From contig NZ_CP018194.1 in NCBI RefSeq assembly GCF_001889545.1, positions 1,958,501-2,022,500 of the forward strand: DNA of 64,000 nt. Direction: 5' to 3'. Of this stretch, positions 8,124-16,062 are shown piece by piece. The notes under the pieces were generated by a model, which was not told where the DNA came from, ran no database searches, and saw nothing but the letters and a program-made list of their open reading frames with translations. The position numbers were made by a program, and so were the translations under genes. The stretch comes from Granulibacter bethesdensis (GTDB lineage: Bacteria > Pseudomonadota > Alphaproteobacteria > Acetobacterales > Acetobacteraceae). Positions within the stretch are counted from its first letter, which is position 1; every line of letters starts with the position of its first letter.

Positions 8124-9767
8124 ATGAACAAGCGTCCTTCTCCCCCTGTCCCGGCTGCCGATCACGCCGATCATGGTCAGTCCATCTGGCATGGCATCCG
8201 CATGCGCGATGTACTGGCCGCGCCAAGCCCGGATGATGATCCACGTGCCATCCGCATACCGGTGTCATGGTCTGACGATGCCGCAGCGGCCCTGGCGGCG
8301 CTGTGCACGGAAATGGCGACCCCGCCTCGACCGAAACGTGGCCGTGCTGCCCGCCCGACCCCGTTTGGACACCGTATCGACGCCGTACTGGCCGCTGATC
8401 GCTGGATCACACCGTTGGACGAAGCTGCCTGCCGGGCGGGACTGCATGAAACGCTGGGGGCCTCCCTGCACACCATGCTGCGCGACCGGCGCGGCACGGC
8501 TGGCGTCTCGCTCTGGACCGGGCAGGAAGATGCGCTGACCCCACCGAGCTTCCTGATCAACCTGCCTGCTTTCTACACTCGGACCGATGGTCTGGATGTC
8601 GCGGCACTGGGGCAGGCAGTCTCCGATGCCGTCCTGGCGCTGACGCTGGCGGTTCCTTCCGCCCGCCGCCTTGCTGTGTCTCCGACCGGGCTGGCGGCGC
8701 TGCTCGACAAAGCCGGGCTGGCCTATGCCAGTCAGGAAGCCCGCGATACCGCCCGCTGTCTGGTCGCCTTCATCCGCGCCTGCGCCGATCACGCCTCCGC
8801 CATCACGGCGCGGAGTCTGGGTGGCGGAGAAGCCGCAAGCAGCGTCGTCTCCCGCAATCTGCCTCTCTCCTGCCCATTGCAGGGTCTGGCGGAAGCCGCA
8901 AGACAGGCCTGCGAGTCCGCCCCACTGGGCGGGCTGAGGCACCGAGCCACAACCGCCATTTTGCCACCGCAGATTGTAGAGTCCCTGCTGGGCGTACGCA
9001 TCAGCGGTATTGCCCCCGGCTTCTCCCCCCTGACCAGCGAAGGCGCGTTATCCGAATCTGCGCAGGACTGGCTGCTGGCCCGCGGCCTGCGTGCAGAGGA
9101 TGCCATTGCAGCGCTGATCCGGGGCGAGAGCGTGTTCCCCTCCGCCGACACGGCCGCCCGCATCGCGATGCATGATGCGGTTGCACCCTTCATCCATATG
9201 ATGGAAGCCCGTCCGGCAGCAGAGCCGGACAAGGATGCTTCCACCACTCCGGTCCTGTCCGTTCAGGCCGAGGATCTGCCCGCACGGCGACGGGGTTATA
9301 CACAGCGGGCAACGGTCGGCGGCCACACCGTGTTTCTCCGCACGGGAGAATATGCAGATGGACGACTGGGCGAGATTTCCATCTCTCTGCCCAAGGATAG
9401 TCCCACGGCACGGGGTCTGACCGAATGTCTGGCACAGGCAATCAGCATCGGTCTGCAACATGGTGTCAGACTGGATCGCTTCGTGGAGGCACTGGCCCTG
9501 ACCGATTTCGGACCGGCTGGTACGGTCGAGGGCGATCCCTCGGTGGATCGCGCGACCTCCATCCCGGATTATGTCGTACGTCATCTCGCCGCCAGCTATA
9601 CGCATCAGGCCGTCACCCCGGCCCCTGTGGTCGAAGGGCGGGTGGTCGAAGGGCGGAATGAGGATGAAGATACCATCGCCCCCCTGCTGCCGCTGGATCT
9701 GCCACATGACATGAGCAAAATCTCTGCCCGATCCCGCAGGCGTGGGCTTCGGCTGGTCAATGGGTGA
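8124..9767 (+). CDS. TSCPD-domain protein related to the C-terminus of class II ribonucleotide reductase
   Basis: A 547-residue soluble protein. Residues ~390-500 match the TSCPD domain at the C-terminus of NrdJ: LRTGEYADGRLGEISI, then AISIGLQHGVRLDRFVEAL and TDFGPAGTVEGDPSVDRATSIPDYVVRHLAASY. The first ~380 residues are Ala-rich and helical and show none of the catalytic-barrel motifs of a ribonucleotide reductase. The protein is therefore probably not itself a reductase; a nucleotide-related or accessory role is inference. A GTG at 8055 (23 codons upstream, preceded by AGGA) is an alternative start. A TATAAC sequence lies 10 bases before the chosen ATG, so the mRNA could be nearly leaderless. 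Confidence 0.75.
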   Translation: MNKRPSPPVPAADHADHGQSIWHGIRMRDVLAAPSPDDDPRAIRIPVSWSDDAAAALAALCTEMATPPRPKRGRAARPTPFGHRIDAVLAADRWITPLDEAACRAGLHETLGASLHTMLRDRRGTAGVSLWTGQEDALTPPSFLINLPAFYTRTDGLDVAALGQAVSDAVLALTLAVPSARRLAVSPTGLAALLDKAGLAYASQEARDTARCLVAFIRACADHASAITARSLGGGEAASSVVSRNLPLSCPLQGLAEAARQACESAPLGGLRHRATTAILPPQIVESLLGVRISGIAPGFSPLTSEGALSESAQDWLLARGLRAEDAIAALIRGESVFPSADTAARIAMHDAVAPFIHMMEARPAAEPDKDASTTPVLSVQAEDLPARRRGYTQRATVGGHTVFLRTGEYADGRLGEISISLPKDSPTARGLTECLAQAISIGLQHGVRLDRFVEALALTDFGPAGTVEGDPSVDRATSIPDYVVRHLAASYTHQAVTPAPVVEGRVVEGRNEDEDTIAPLLPLDLPHDMSKISARSRRRGLRLVNG

Positions 9768-9878
9768 AGGGCCGCGTTCAAGCCCGCCACTGGACGAGTG
9801 GCATAAGGGGGCCATAGAGACGCAGACAAGTCGTGTGCTAGGCTACCTGAAAACAGTGCATCGTCAGAGGAGACCCCA

Positions 9879-10343
9879 ATGGCACATTCCATCGAACGCC
9901 GTCTCGCCGATCTCGGCATCGTACTGCCCGAGCCGATGGCGCCCATCGCGAATTATGTGCCATGGGTCGTCACCGGCTCTCTGGCGGTGATTTCGGGGCA
10001 GGTACCGGCGAAAGACGGCAAGATCGCCTATACCGGGCGCCTGCCTGAACAGAGCGTCGAATACGCCATTGAAGCGGCCCGCACCTGCTTTATCAACGTA
10101 CTGGTACATCTGAAAGCCGCCACCGGTGGCGATCTGGACCGCGTCCGCCGCGTTGTGCGTCTGGGTGGCTTTATCGCTGCCGCACCCGAATTCACCCAGC
10201 ATGCGCTGGTTATGAACGGTGCCTCTGACATGGCGGTCGAGGTATTCGGCGATCTGGGCCGCCATGCACGTGCGACGATCGGGGTTCCCTCCCTGCCAGG
10301 GAATGCCATTGTCGAGGTCGAGGGTCTGTTCGAAATCGCCTGA
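9879..10343 (+). CDS. RidA/YjgF-family protein
   Basis: A 154-residue protein of the longer YjgF-like subgroup common in alphaproteobacteria. Visible features: N-terminal ERRLADLGI.LPEP, then VVTGSLAVISGQVPAKDGKI, CFINVLVHLKAATGGDLDRV and the C-terminal RATIGVPSLPGNAIVEVEGLFEI. Canonical RidA hydrolyses reactive enamine/imine intermediates from PLP enzymes. The substrate of this subgroup is not established, and the standard RidA arginine context (RxxxxVxxLP) appears as RATIGVPSLP. AGGAGA precedes the ATG. It sits between the TSCPD gene and the FemAB-like gene, all on the plus strand. Confidence 0.88.
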   Translation: MAHSIERRLADLGIVLPEPMAPIANYVPWVVTGSLAVISGQVPAKDGKIAYTGRLPEQSVEYAIEAARTCFINVLVHLKAATGGDLDRVRRVVRLGGFIAAAPEFTQHALVMNGASDMAVEVFGDLGRHARATIGVPSLPGNAIVEVEGLFEIA

Positions 10344-10439
10344 TCTGCGTTCAGCTTTCTTTCGTATCGCGCGCCGGTAAAGAGACTTTCCACGGCGCGT
10401 GGATACACCATATGAACTGCTCCGCAAGTGGATGAGCAT

Positions 10440-11594
10440 ATGGAGCCGGAAACGTCGCGGGATATGACTGCCCACCTGCATCGCAGCGCATCCTCTATCC
10501 CTGCCGCTGCATGGAATGCCTGCGCCGGGAGCCGGAATCCTTTCATCAGCCATGGTTTTTTCATGGCTTTGGAGGAAAGCGGTTCGGTCACGCCCCGCAA
10601 TGGCTGGCTGCCCCAACATCTGAGCCTGACCGATCCTGCGGGTGATATTGTGGGGATCGTGCCACTTTACGCCAAATCACATAGCCGCGGCGAATACGTT
10701 TTCGATCAGGGCTGGGCCGAAGCCTTCCAGCAGGCGGGCGGCCAGTATTATCCCAAACTGCAAAGCTGCGTTCCCTTCAGCCCCGTCCCCGGCCCGCGTC
10801 TGCTGCATCGTCCCGGTGTATCACCCGGCATGCTTGGTGAAGCACTGATCCGGACATGTCAGGCACTGGACCTGTCTTCCGTGCATGTCACCTTCTGCCA
10901 GCAGGAAGAAGCGCAGGCTCTGGAACAGCTTGGCTTTATGTCCCGGATCGGCACCCAGTTTCATTGGCAGAATAACGGCTATCACAGCTTCGACGATTTT
11001 CTGGAAGCTCTGTCATCCCGCAAACGCAAACAACTCCGCCGGGAGAGGCGCGATGCCAATGAAGCCGGCCTGGTGTTCGAAACGCTGCGCGGTGACGACA
11101 TCAAACCAAGGCACTGGGATGCATTTTACGAATTTTATCTGGATACGGTGGATCGTAAATGGGGACGGGCCTACCTGACACGGGACTTCTTTACCGCCCT
11201 CTCTGAACGTATGGGAGACGCCGTTGTGCTGATGACGGCGTCGTCCGAGCATGATCTGGCGGGAGCCGCGCTCAATCTGATGGGCGATGATGCGCTGTAC
11301 GGGCGGAACTGGGGTTGTCGGGGATCATACCCGTTTCTGCATTTTGAATTATGCTATTATCGTGCACTTGATTTCGCCATTGCCAACGGGCTGGGCCGTG
11401 TCGAAGCCGGAGCGCAGGGTGAACATAAAATCCAGCGCGGTTATCTGCCCGTTCCCACTTACTCCGCACACTGGATTGCCCATCGTGGCCTGTCAGAGGC
11501 CGTCGCTTCCTATCTGGCTGCTGAAAAACCCGCCATGCAGGCAGAAATGGCGGCCCTTGCTATACTGTCTCCCTTTCGAAAAACACAGGACTGA
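10440..11594 (+). CDS. FemAB-like GNAT-fold protein (PF04339 family)
   Basis: About 384 residues of the FemAB_like family, often annotated 'peptidoglycan biosynthesis/recognition' or GNAT acetyltransferase. Typical blocks: NPFISHGFFMALEESGSV, GWLPQHLSL, QGWAEAFQQAGGQYYPKLQSCVPFSPVPGPRLL, SSRKRKQLRRERRDANEAGL, and the C-terminal GRNWGCRGSYPFLHFELCYY with GAQGEHKIQRGYLPVPTYSAHWI. Biochemical activity has not been established for the family. Alternative starts are GTG at 10428 and ATG at 10464; GGATGAG before 10440 supports the choice only modestly. A terminator follows. Confidence 0.85.
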   Translation: MEPETSRDMTAHLHRSASSIPAAAWNACAGSRNPFISHGFFMALEESGSVTPRNGWLPQHLSLTDPAGDIVGIVPLYAKSHSRGEYVFDQGWAEAFQQAGGQYYPKLQSCVPFSPVPGPRLLHRPGVSPGMLGEALIRTCQALDLSSVHVTFCQQEEAQALEQLGFMSRIGTQFHWQNNGYHSFDDFLEALSSRKRKQLRRERRDANEAGLVFETLRGDDIKPRHWDAFYEFYLDTVDRKWGRAYLTRDFFTALSERMGDAVVLMTASSEHDLAGAALNLMGDDALYGRNWGCRGSYPFLHFELCYYRALDFAIANGLGRVEAGAQGEHKIQRGYLPVPTYSAHWIAHRGLSEAVASYLAAEKPAMQAEMAALAILSPFRKTQD

Positions 11595-11608
11595 TCAGTC
11601 TGTTTTAT

Positions 11609-11640
11609 AAAAAAGGCAAGCACCGGAGTGCCCGCCTTTT
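11609..11640. terminator. Bidirectional terminator between FemAB-like gene and porin gene
   Basis: AAAAGGC and GCCTTTT arms flank an inner GCAC/GTGC stem with a CGGA loop and short mismatches. A-rich and T-rich ends lie on both sides, so it can act for both converging genes, which end at 11594 (plus) and 11659 (minus). Confidence 0.8.
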
Positions 11641-11658
11641 CTGAAACAACCGGAATGA

Positions 11659-12906
11659 TCAGAACTGCAGGATAGCATCCGCAGCAAACAGGAACTGACC
11701 ATTGTGACCCATGGGGTTGGTATCGCTGTAAACAAAGGAGCGAGCACCGTTCAGGGACCGATCATAGCGGACTTCCGGACGGAGCATCAAACCGGCAATT
11801 GGCTTGGGCAGGTTCGGCTTCCAGGTCACGCCCAGCGTCAGGTCGCCATACGTGCCCGGACCGGGAGCGGTGATAATAGGTGTGGAAAGACCTTTGATGG
11901 ATTTCCAACCACCATTGGCTTCCTTGAAACCGGCGATGAAATAATTATCCATGTCACGGAACACTTCGACCCGTGCATTGAAGGTCCAGTGATCATTGAA
12001 GACGTGGGAATAATAACCAACGGTGCTGAAGGATTCAGCATTGATCACTTCATCACGCAGATAGTTGAGTTCCAGCGTCAGGGTCGTCTTCTCGGAAGCT
12101 TTGTAGCCAATCACGATATCATCGAAAAAACGCAGCGCACTATTGGCAATTTGAGGACCAACGGCCAGAGACCCTGTTTCCGGACCGATATTGGTCAACG
12201 CCAGCACGCTGAGTTTGCCATTCATCAAGTTATTGAACTGGAACCCGAACACGCCGGAGGGGCGGCTGTTATTATCACCACCGGCAAAGGTGGTGAAGTT
12301 ACCGGTATTGACGCCAAAATACACATCCATCATCGGCGAGACATGCGACACGCTGAGGAAGCCGGTGTGTTGGAAGGGCACGGCAAAGTTAAATGTGTAG
12401 GAGTGTGTATAAAAAGGTGTGGTCGCCGGGTCGATCGTTTCAAAACCGACTGGAGAGATGTACTGGCCGATTTTCCAATCGATACCACCTTCAAACAGCC
12501 ATGGCGTATGCACGGCAACGTTGGCCTGCAAGGGCACCAGCTTGTAACGGTCGCTGGTCATCTTGTTGAACTCACCCAGGAACGGCAGGTAACGCACGTC
12601 CGAACCATAGATAAGTTGCAGGTTGAAGCCGAAATCATACCCTTTGCTGTTGCTGTCGATATCACGATGCAGCGTCAGGGCCGCCTGATTCAGCGTGGCC
12701 TGATCGGAGCGATCGGTGAACAACTGGCCGAAATTGACGCCATTATCTGGCGTGTTCCCGTTGATGACAAAGCCGCCATCAAGCTGCGCATCCAGTTTGA
12801 TGCTGTCGGTCCACTTTGCCGCCTGAGCCGCCTGGACAGCCTGAGCCGCACCAGAAGCCAGAACGCTCGCCGACGCCAGCAAAATGGATGCAAGAGCATG
12901 ACGCAT
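11659..12906 (-). CDS. Outer-membrane beta-barrel porin (bbp2/OmpL-like type)
   Basis: A 415-residue exported outer-membrane protein. A Sec signal peptide is visible (LASILLASASVLASGAAQA). Alternating hydrophobic/aromatic strands follow, ending in a C-terminal barrel strand with terminal Phe (FLFAADAILQF). Blocks such as DAQLDGGFVINGN, VSPMMDVYFGVNTGNFTTF and LGVTWKPNLP fit the 'putative beta-barrel porin-2' group. The substrate is unknown. The ATG at 12906 has AAGGAG at good distance; the open frame extends further upstream but lacks a signal-peptide-compatible start. A strong sigma-54-type promoter lies 42-58 bases upstream, suggesting nitrogen-linked expression. Confidence 0.85.
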   Translation of the reverse strand: MRHALASILLASASVLASGAAQAVQAAQAAKWTDSIKLDAQLDGGFVINGNTPDNGVNFGQLFTDRSDQATLNQAALTLHRDIDSNSKGYDFGFNLQLIYGSDVRYLPFLGEFNKMTSDRYKLVPLQANVAVHTPWLFEGGIDWKIGQYISPVGFETIDPATTPFYTHSYTFNFAVPFQHTGFLSVSHVSPMMDVYFGVNTGNFTTFAGGDNNSRPSGVFGFQFNNLMNGKLSVLALTNIGPETGSLAVGPQIANSALRFFDDIVIGYKASEKTTLTLELNYLRDEVINAESFSTVGYYSHVFNDHWTFNARVEVFRDMDNYFIAGFKEANGGWKSIKGLSTPIITAPGPGTYGDLTLGVTWKPNLPKPIAGLMLRPEVRYDRSLNGARSFVYSDTNPMGHNGQFLFAADAILQF

Positions 12907-12947
12907 GAAGGAAGTCTCCTTGAGAAATCGTGTCGCATCCCTCCCAT

Positions 12948-12964
12948 TGCAGATGTCGTGCCAG
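12948..12964 (-). promoter_or_regulatory. Sigma-54 (RpoN) -24/-12 promoter for the porin gene
   Basis: The minus strand reads CTGGCACGACATCTGCA. Against TTGGCACG-N4-TTGCA it differs only at the first base of the -24 box and the first base of the -12 box. The invariant GG and GC are exactly spaced. Predicted transcription start is near 12937, leaving a ~30-base leader that contains the AAGGAG ribosome binding site. Confidence 0.75.
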
Positions 12965-13097
12965 AGCATGTTGCAAAAATACAACTTACTCTGCCTCCGT
13001 ATCATTCAATAAGCAGAACAAGCGTCATCCATGCCAGAGCCAGAAGATCAGGATAAGATTACCCTCAAGTTACAAAACGGGCTGCCTGCGCCATCCT

Positions 13098-13123
13098 TGC
13101 TCAATACGATCATGACTTGAGCA
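13098..13123 (+). other. Inverted repeat upstream of the EEP gene
   Basis: TGCTCAA and TTGAGCA arms are separated by 12 bases, ending 13 bases before the ATG and followed by TTTTG. It could be an operator or a leader hairpin in the divergent porin/EEP intergenic region. No regulator is identified. Confidence 0.3.
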
Positions 13124-13136
13124 TTTTGATAAGAAA

Positions 13137-14213
13137 ATGATGAAAAATAGTTCATTCCGTTTCCGAACGCTTCTGATAGCAACGTTGTTCCTGATCCCGT
13201 GGCTTTTCTACAAAGGAATGCCTGTTTTTAAGGCACCTTCCGATCGGACGACCGTTTCCCTTATCTCAAGGGCAGAAGCGGCAGAGCTGACTTCTCCAGT
13301 AACAACGCCCTTTGCCGGTGGACTGAAGATCGCGACATGGAATCTGGACTGGCTGACAGAGCCAGGCAGCGAGGCGAAGCTGCCTCCTGATGCGCCACAT
13401 CGCACAACGGAGGACATCAGCCGCCTGAGCCATTATGCGGCCCTGCTGGATGCCGATATTATCGCCGTGCAGGAAGTAGCCGGGCCGGATATTCTGCGCC
13501 GCCTGTTCCCGTCCGACCGCTATGTGATTCATCTCAGCGGCGACAAGGTGGCACAGCGCGTCGGCTTTGTGGTCCGGCGTGGATTGACGGTGACGGCAAA
13601 TCCCGATCTGTCAGGGCTGGATGTCTATGGCCCCCATGCTGCCCATCATCTGCGCAGCGGAGCAGATATTACAGTGGACCTGCCAATATCCGCCGGTGGC
13701 GGCAGGCTGCGGCTGCTGACCGTGCATCTGAAAGCCGGATGCAGGCGGGACGCTTTTGCGAAAAGTCTGCGGCCAGCCTGTGCAACCTTACAGGCCCAGA
13801 CCATTCCGCTGACCGGATGGATCGCAGAACGAAAACGGGAGGGGGTTCCCTTTCTGATTCTGGGGGATTTCAACCGCTGGCTTCGTCCCGGCGATGACGT
13901 CCTGCAACGGATGGAACAGGTGACACCGCTCAAGCTGCTGACGGATGGCCGACGCGACCCCTGCCACCATGGCGCCTCCTTTATCGACCATATTCTGGCA
14001 GGTGGCGCCGCACGCAGCTGGATCAACCCGGAAAGCCTGCGTGTCATGACATATGGTGCGGGCACTACGTCCAAACCTGAGGGGCAGGCGATGCGTTATC
14101 AGCTTCCCTGGACACGCATGCCGCCGGGGAAATTGATTCAACCGGACAGCCGTGATGGATTATCCGATCACTGCCCGGTATCAATCCGGCTGACTCCTCC
14201 CCTGCCTCACTAA
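13137..14213 (+). CDS. Endonuclease/exonuclease/phosphatase-fold protein, membrane-anchored or secreted
   Basis: A 358-residue protein with an N-terminal hydrophobic segment (LLIATLFLIPWLFY) acting as signal peptide or anchor, then an EEP (DNase I-like) domain. Motifs in order: KIATWNLDWL, IIAVQEV (catalytic Glu), LLTVHLKAGC, FLILGDFNRWL (Asp/Asn), SFIDHIL and the terminal GLSDHCPVSI (catalytic Asp-His). These residues support a metal-dependent phosphodiesterase or phosphatase acting outside the cytoplasm. The substrate (nucleic acid, lipid or inositol phosphate) cannot be deduced. An inverted repeat lies ~20 bases before the start. The YdfG-type gene follows 34 bases downstream. Confidence 0.88.
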   Translation: MMKNSSFRFRTLLIATLFLIPWLFYKGMPVFKAPSDRTTVSLISRAEAAELTSPVTTPFAGGLKIATWNLDWLTEPGSEAKLPPDAPHRTTEDISRLSHYAALLDADIIAVQEVAGPDILRRLFPSDRYVIHLSGDKVAQRVGFVVRRGLTVTANPDLSGLDVYGPHAAHHLRSGADITVDLPISAGGGRLRLLTVHLKAGCRRDAFAKSLRPACATLQAQTIPLTGWIAERKREGVPFLILGDFNRWLRPGDDVLQRMEQVTPLKLLTDGRRDPCHHGASFIDHILAGGAARSWINPESLRVMTYGAGTTSKPEGQAMRYQLPWTRMPPGKLIQPDSRDGLSDHCPVSIRLTPPLPH

Positions 14214-14247
14214 ACAGACAGCGACCGGACTACGGAGAGAAAAGACC

Positions 14248-15006
14248 ATGAGCAAAACGCTTCTCGTGACAGGTGCCACATCCGGCTTCGGTGAGGCCAT
14301 CACCCGCCGTGCCGTCCGGGACGGTCACCGCGTCATTGCCGCAGGCCGTCGCGTTGACCGGTTGGAGACACTGGAAGCTGACCTGGGAGAAGCCGTTCTA
14401 CCCTACCGGTTGGATGTGACCGATCCCATTGCCACCGCCTCCCTGCCTGATGCCCTGCCCGAGGAATGGCGGCAGATTGACGTGCTGGTCAATAATGCCG
14501 GGCTGGCGCTGGGGCTGGAGCCTGCCCATCAGACCGATCTGGCACAATGGGATACGATGGTCGCCACCAATGTCAGCGGGTTGATACACATTACCCGCGC
14601 GATCCTGCCGGCGATGGTGGCACGGAACGACGGGCTGGTAATCAATATCGGCAGTATCGCCGGCACCTATCCCTATCCCGGCGGCAACGTCTATGGCGCA
14701 ACCAAAGCCTTTGTAAAACAGTTCAGCCTCAATCTTCGTGCCGACCTGATCGGAACCGGTATTCGTGTCACCAATCTGGAACCGGGGGCCGCAGCTGGTT
14801 CAGAATTCAGTCAGGTCCGCTTCAACGGGGACGCTGACAAGGCGGCGGCCGTGTACGATGGCATGCGGCCTCTGATGTCCGAAGACATTGCGGAAACGGT
14901 AGCCTGGCTGCTGACATTACCGCCCCATGTGAGCATCAATCGCATGGAGATCATGTCTGTGGATCAGGCTTCCGGCCCCCTTGCCATGCACCGGCGCACA
15001 GCATGA
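14248..15006 (+). CDS. ydfG: YdfG-type NADP-dependent short-chain dehydrogenase
   Basis: A 252-residue SDR enzyme. The cofactor motif is TGATSGFG with a nearby AAGRR typical of NADP preference. NNAG, the catalytic Ser in INIGSIAG, and Tyr/Lys in YGATKAF are present, and LEPGAAAGSEFSQVRFNGD matches the YdfG (3-hydroxy acid/serine dehydrogenase) subgroup. Likely reaction: NADP-dependent oxidation of L-allo-threonine, serine or 3-hydroxy acids, or the reverse reduction of 3-oxo acids. GGAGA precedes the ATG. Its stop overlaps the PPK2 start by four bases, so the two are coupled. Confidence 0.9.
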   Translation: MSKTLLVTGATSGFGEAITRRAVRDGHRVIAAGRRVDRLETLEADLGEAVLPYRLDVTDPIATASLPDALPEEWRQIDVLVNNAGLALGLEPAHQTDLAQWDTMVATNVSGLIHITRAILPAMVARNDGLVINIGSIAGTYPYPGGNVYGATKAFVKQFSLNLRADLIGTGIRVTNLEPGAAAGSEFSQVRFNGDADKAAAVYDGMRPLMSEDIAETVAWLLTLPPHVSINRMEIMSVDQASGPLAMHRRTA

Positions 15007-15914
15007 ACGAAGCGATCAGTGAAACAGTCCGGCAGTTCCTCATGACCTGCCGGATTGATAACGGCAGGGAATTCAGGCTTGCCGATCACGATCCGGATCG
15101 TAAGCCGGAGATCGATCTGTCCCGTCAGGAAATCACTGATTACCTGACAGAGCGCACAGCATGCCTGTCAGACCTTCAGCAAAGGCTGTATTCATCCCAG
15201 TCATACGGGTTGCTGTGTGTGTTTCAGGCGATGGATACCGGCGGCAAGGACGGCACGATCCGCCACGTCATGTCCGGCGTGAACCCGCAGGGTGTGCAGG
15301 TCCGAGCATTCAAGCAACCCGGCCCGGAAGCGATTCATCATGATTTCCTCTGGCGCGTTTCCCTTTCCCTGCCCCAGCGCGGGGAGATCGGAATTTTCAA
15401 CCGCAGCCATTATGAAGAAGTACTGATCACCCGCGTACACCCTCACCTGCTGGACAAAAGCGGTATTCCGGAGGAACTGCGCGGCAAGCCATTCTGGAAA
15501 AACCGTCTGCGCGATATTCGCCATTTCGAATCCTATCTCGGCCGTCAGGGCATCGTGATACGCAAGTTTTTCCTGCATATCTCAAAAGAAGAGCAGCGCA
15601 AGCGACTGCTCGCACGGTTGGACGATCCGACGAAACACTGGAAATTCAGTGTGGATGACATAAAGGAACGGCAATACTGGAACGCCTACCAGCGCGCTTA
15701 TGAAAAGGCGATTATCGGCACGGCCAGAACAGCCGCACCATGGTTCGTCATTCCAGCCAATAATAAACCAATGGCCCGGCTGCTGGTAAAAGAAGCGATC
15801 ATCGAAACACTGGAGGAGATCAATCCCCAACTGCCTGCTCTGAATGAGGAACAGAAAGCCGCCCTTGATGAAGGGCGTGCAGCATTGGAAGACCGCTCGG
15901 ACACCCCTCAGTAA
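15003..15914 (+). CDS. ppk2: PPK2-family polyphosphate:nucleotide phosphotransferase
   Basis: A 303-residue PPK2 kinase using polyphosphate to phosphorylate nucleoside mono- or diphosphates. The Walker A region is LLCVFQAMDTGGKDGTIRHV; NPQGVQVRAFKQP, FLWRVSLSLPQRGEIGIFNRSHYE and the lid-region arginines (ISKEEQRKRLLARLDDP) follow. KHWKFSVDDIKERQYW and APWFVIPANNK are also canonical. The overall form fits the 'polyphosphate:nucleotide phosphotransferase' subfamily. Substrate class (NMP versus NDP) cannot be settled by eye. It overlaps the dehydrogenase gene by ATGA and is followed by a terminator. Confidence 0.93.
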   Translation: MNEAISETVRQFLMTCRIDNGREFRLADHDPDRKPEIDLSRQEITDYLTERTACLSDLQQRLYSSQSYGLLCVFQAMDTGGKDGTIRHVMSGVNPQGVQVRAFKQPGPEAIHHDFLWRVSLSLPQRGEIGIFNRSHYEEVLITRVHPHLLDKSGIPEELRGKPFWKNRLRDIRHFESYLGRQGIVIRKFFLHISKEEQRKRLLARLDDPTKHWKFSVDDIKERQYWNAYQRAYEKAIIGTARTAAPWFVIPANNKPMARLLVKEAIIETLEEINPQLPALNEEQKAALDEGRAALEDRSDTPQ

Positions 15915-15931
15915 GCGATCCGGATGGCACG

Positions 15932-15965
15932 AAAAACACACATCGATATGGCGTGCGTTTTTCTC
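15932..15965 (+). terminator. Intrinsic terminator after ppk2
   Basis: AAAAACACAC pairs with GTGCGTTTTT with one A-C mismatch around an 11-base loop, and the right arm ends in a T-run. It lies 18 bases after the ppk2 stop and may also serve the converging allophanate hydrolase gene. Confidence 0.65.
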
Positions 15966-16062
15966 TCCCATAGCGGGTTTCGACAACAGAAATACCACCA
16001 CACCTGATGAGCAGCCTTCGAGCGATGGCCGATCTGTCTGGTGGCCCGTATCGGGTAACAGG

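Noticed and set aside
10370-10399. CGCGCCG/CGGCGCG inverted repeat after the RidA gene as a terminator
   Set aside because: Loop of 16 bases and no T-run on either side; left unannotated.
11704-13056. Long plus-strand open frame (450 codons) opposite the porin gene
   Set aside because: Antisense of the porin; no signal peptide or family motif, and it crosses the sigma-54 promoter of the real gene.
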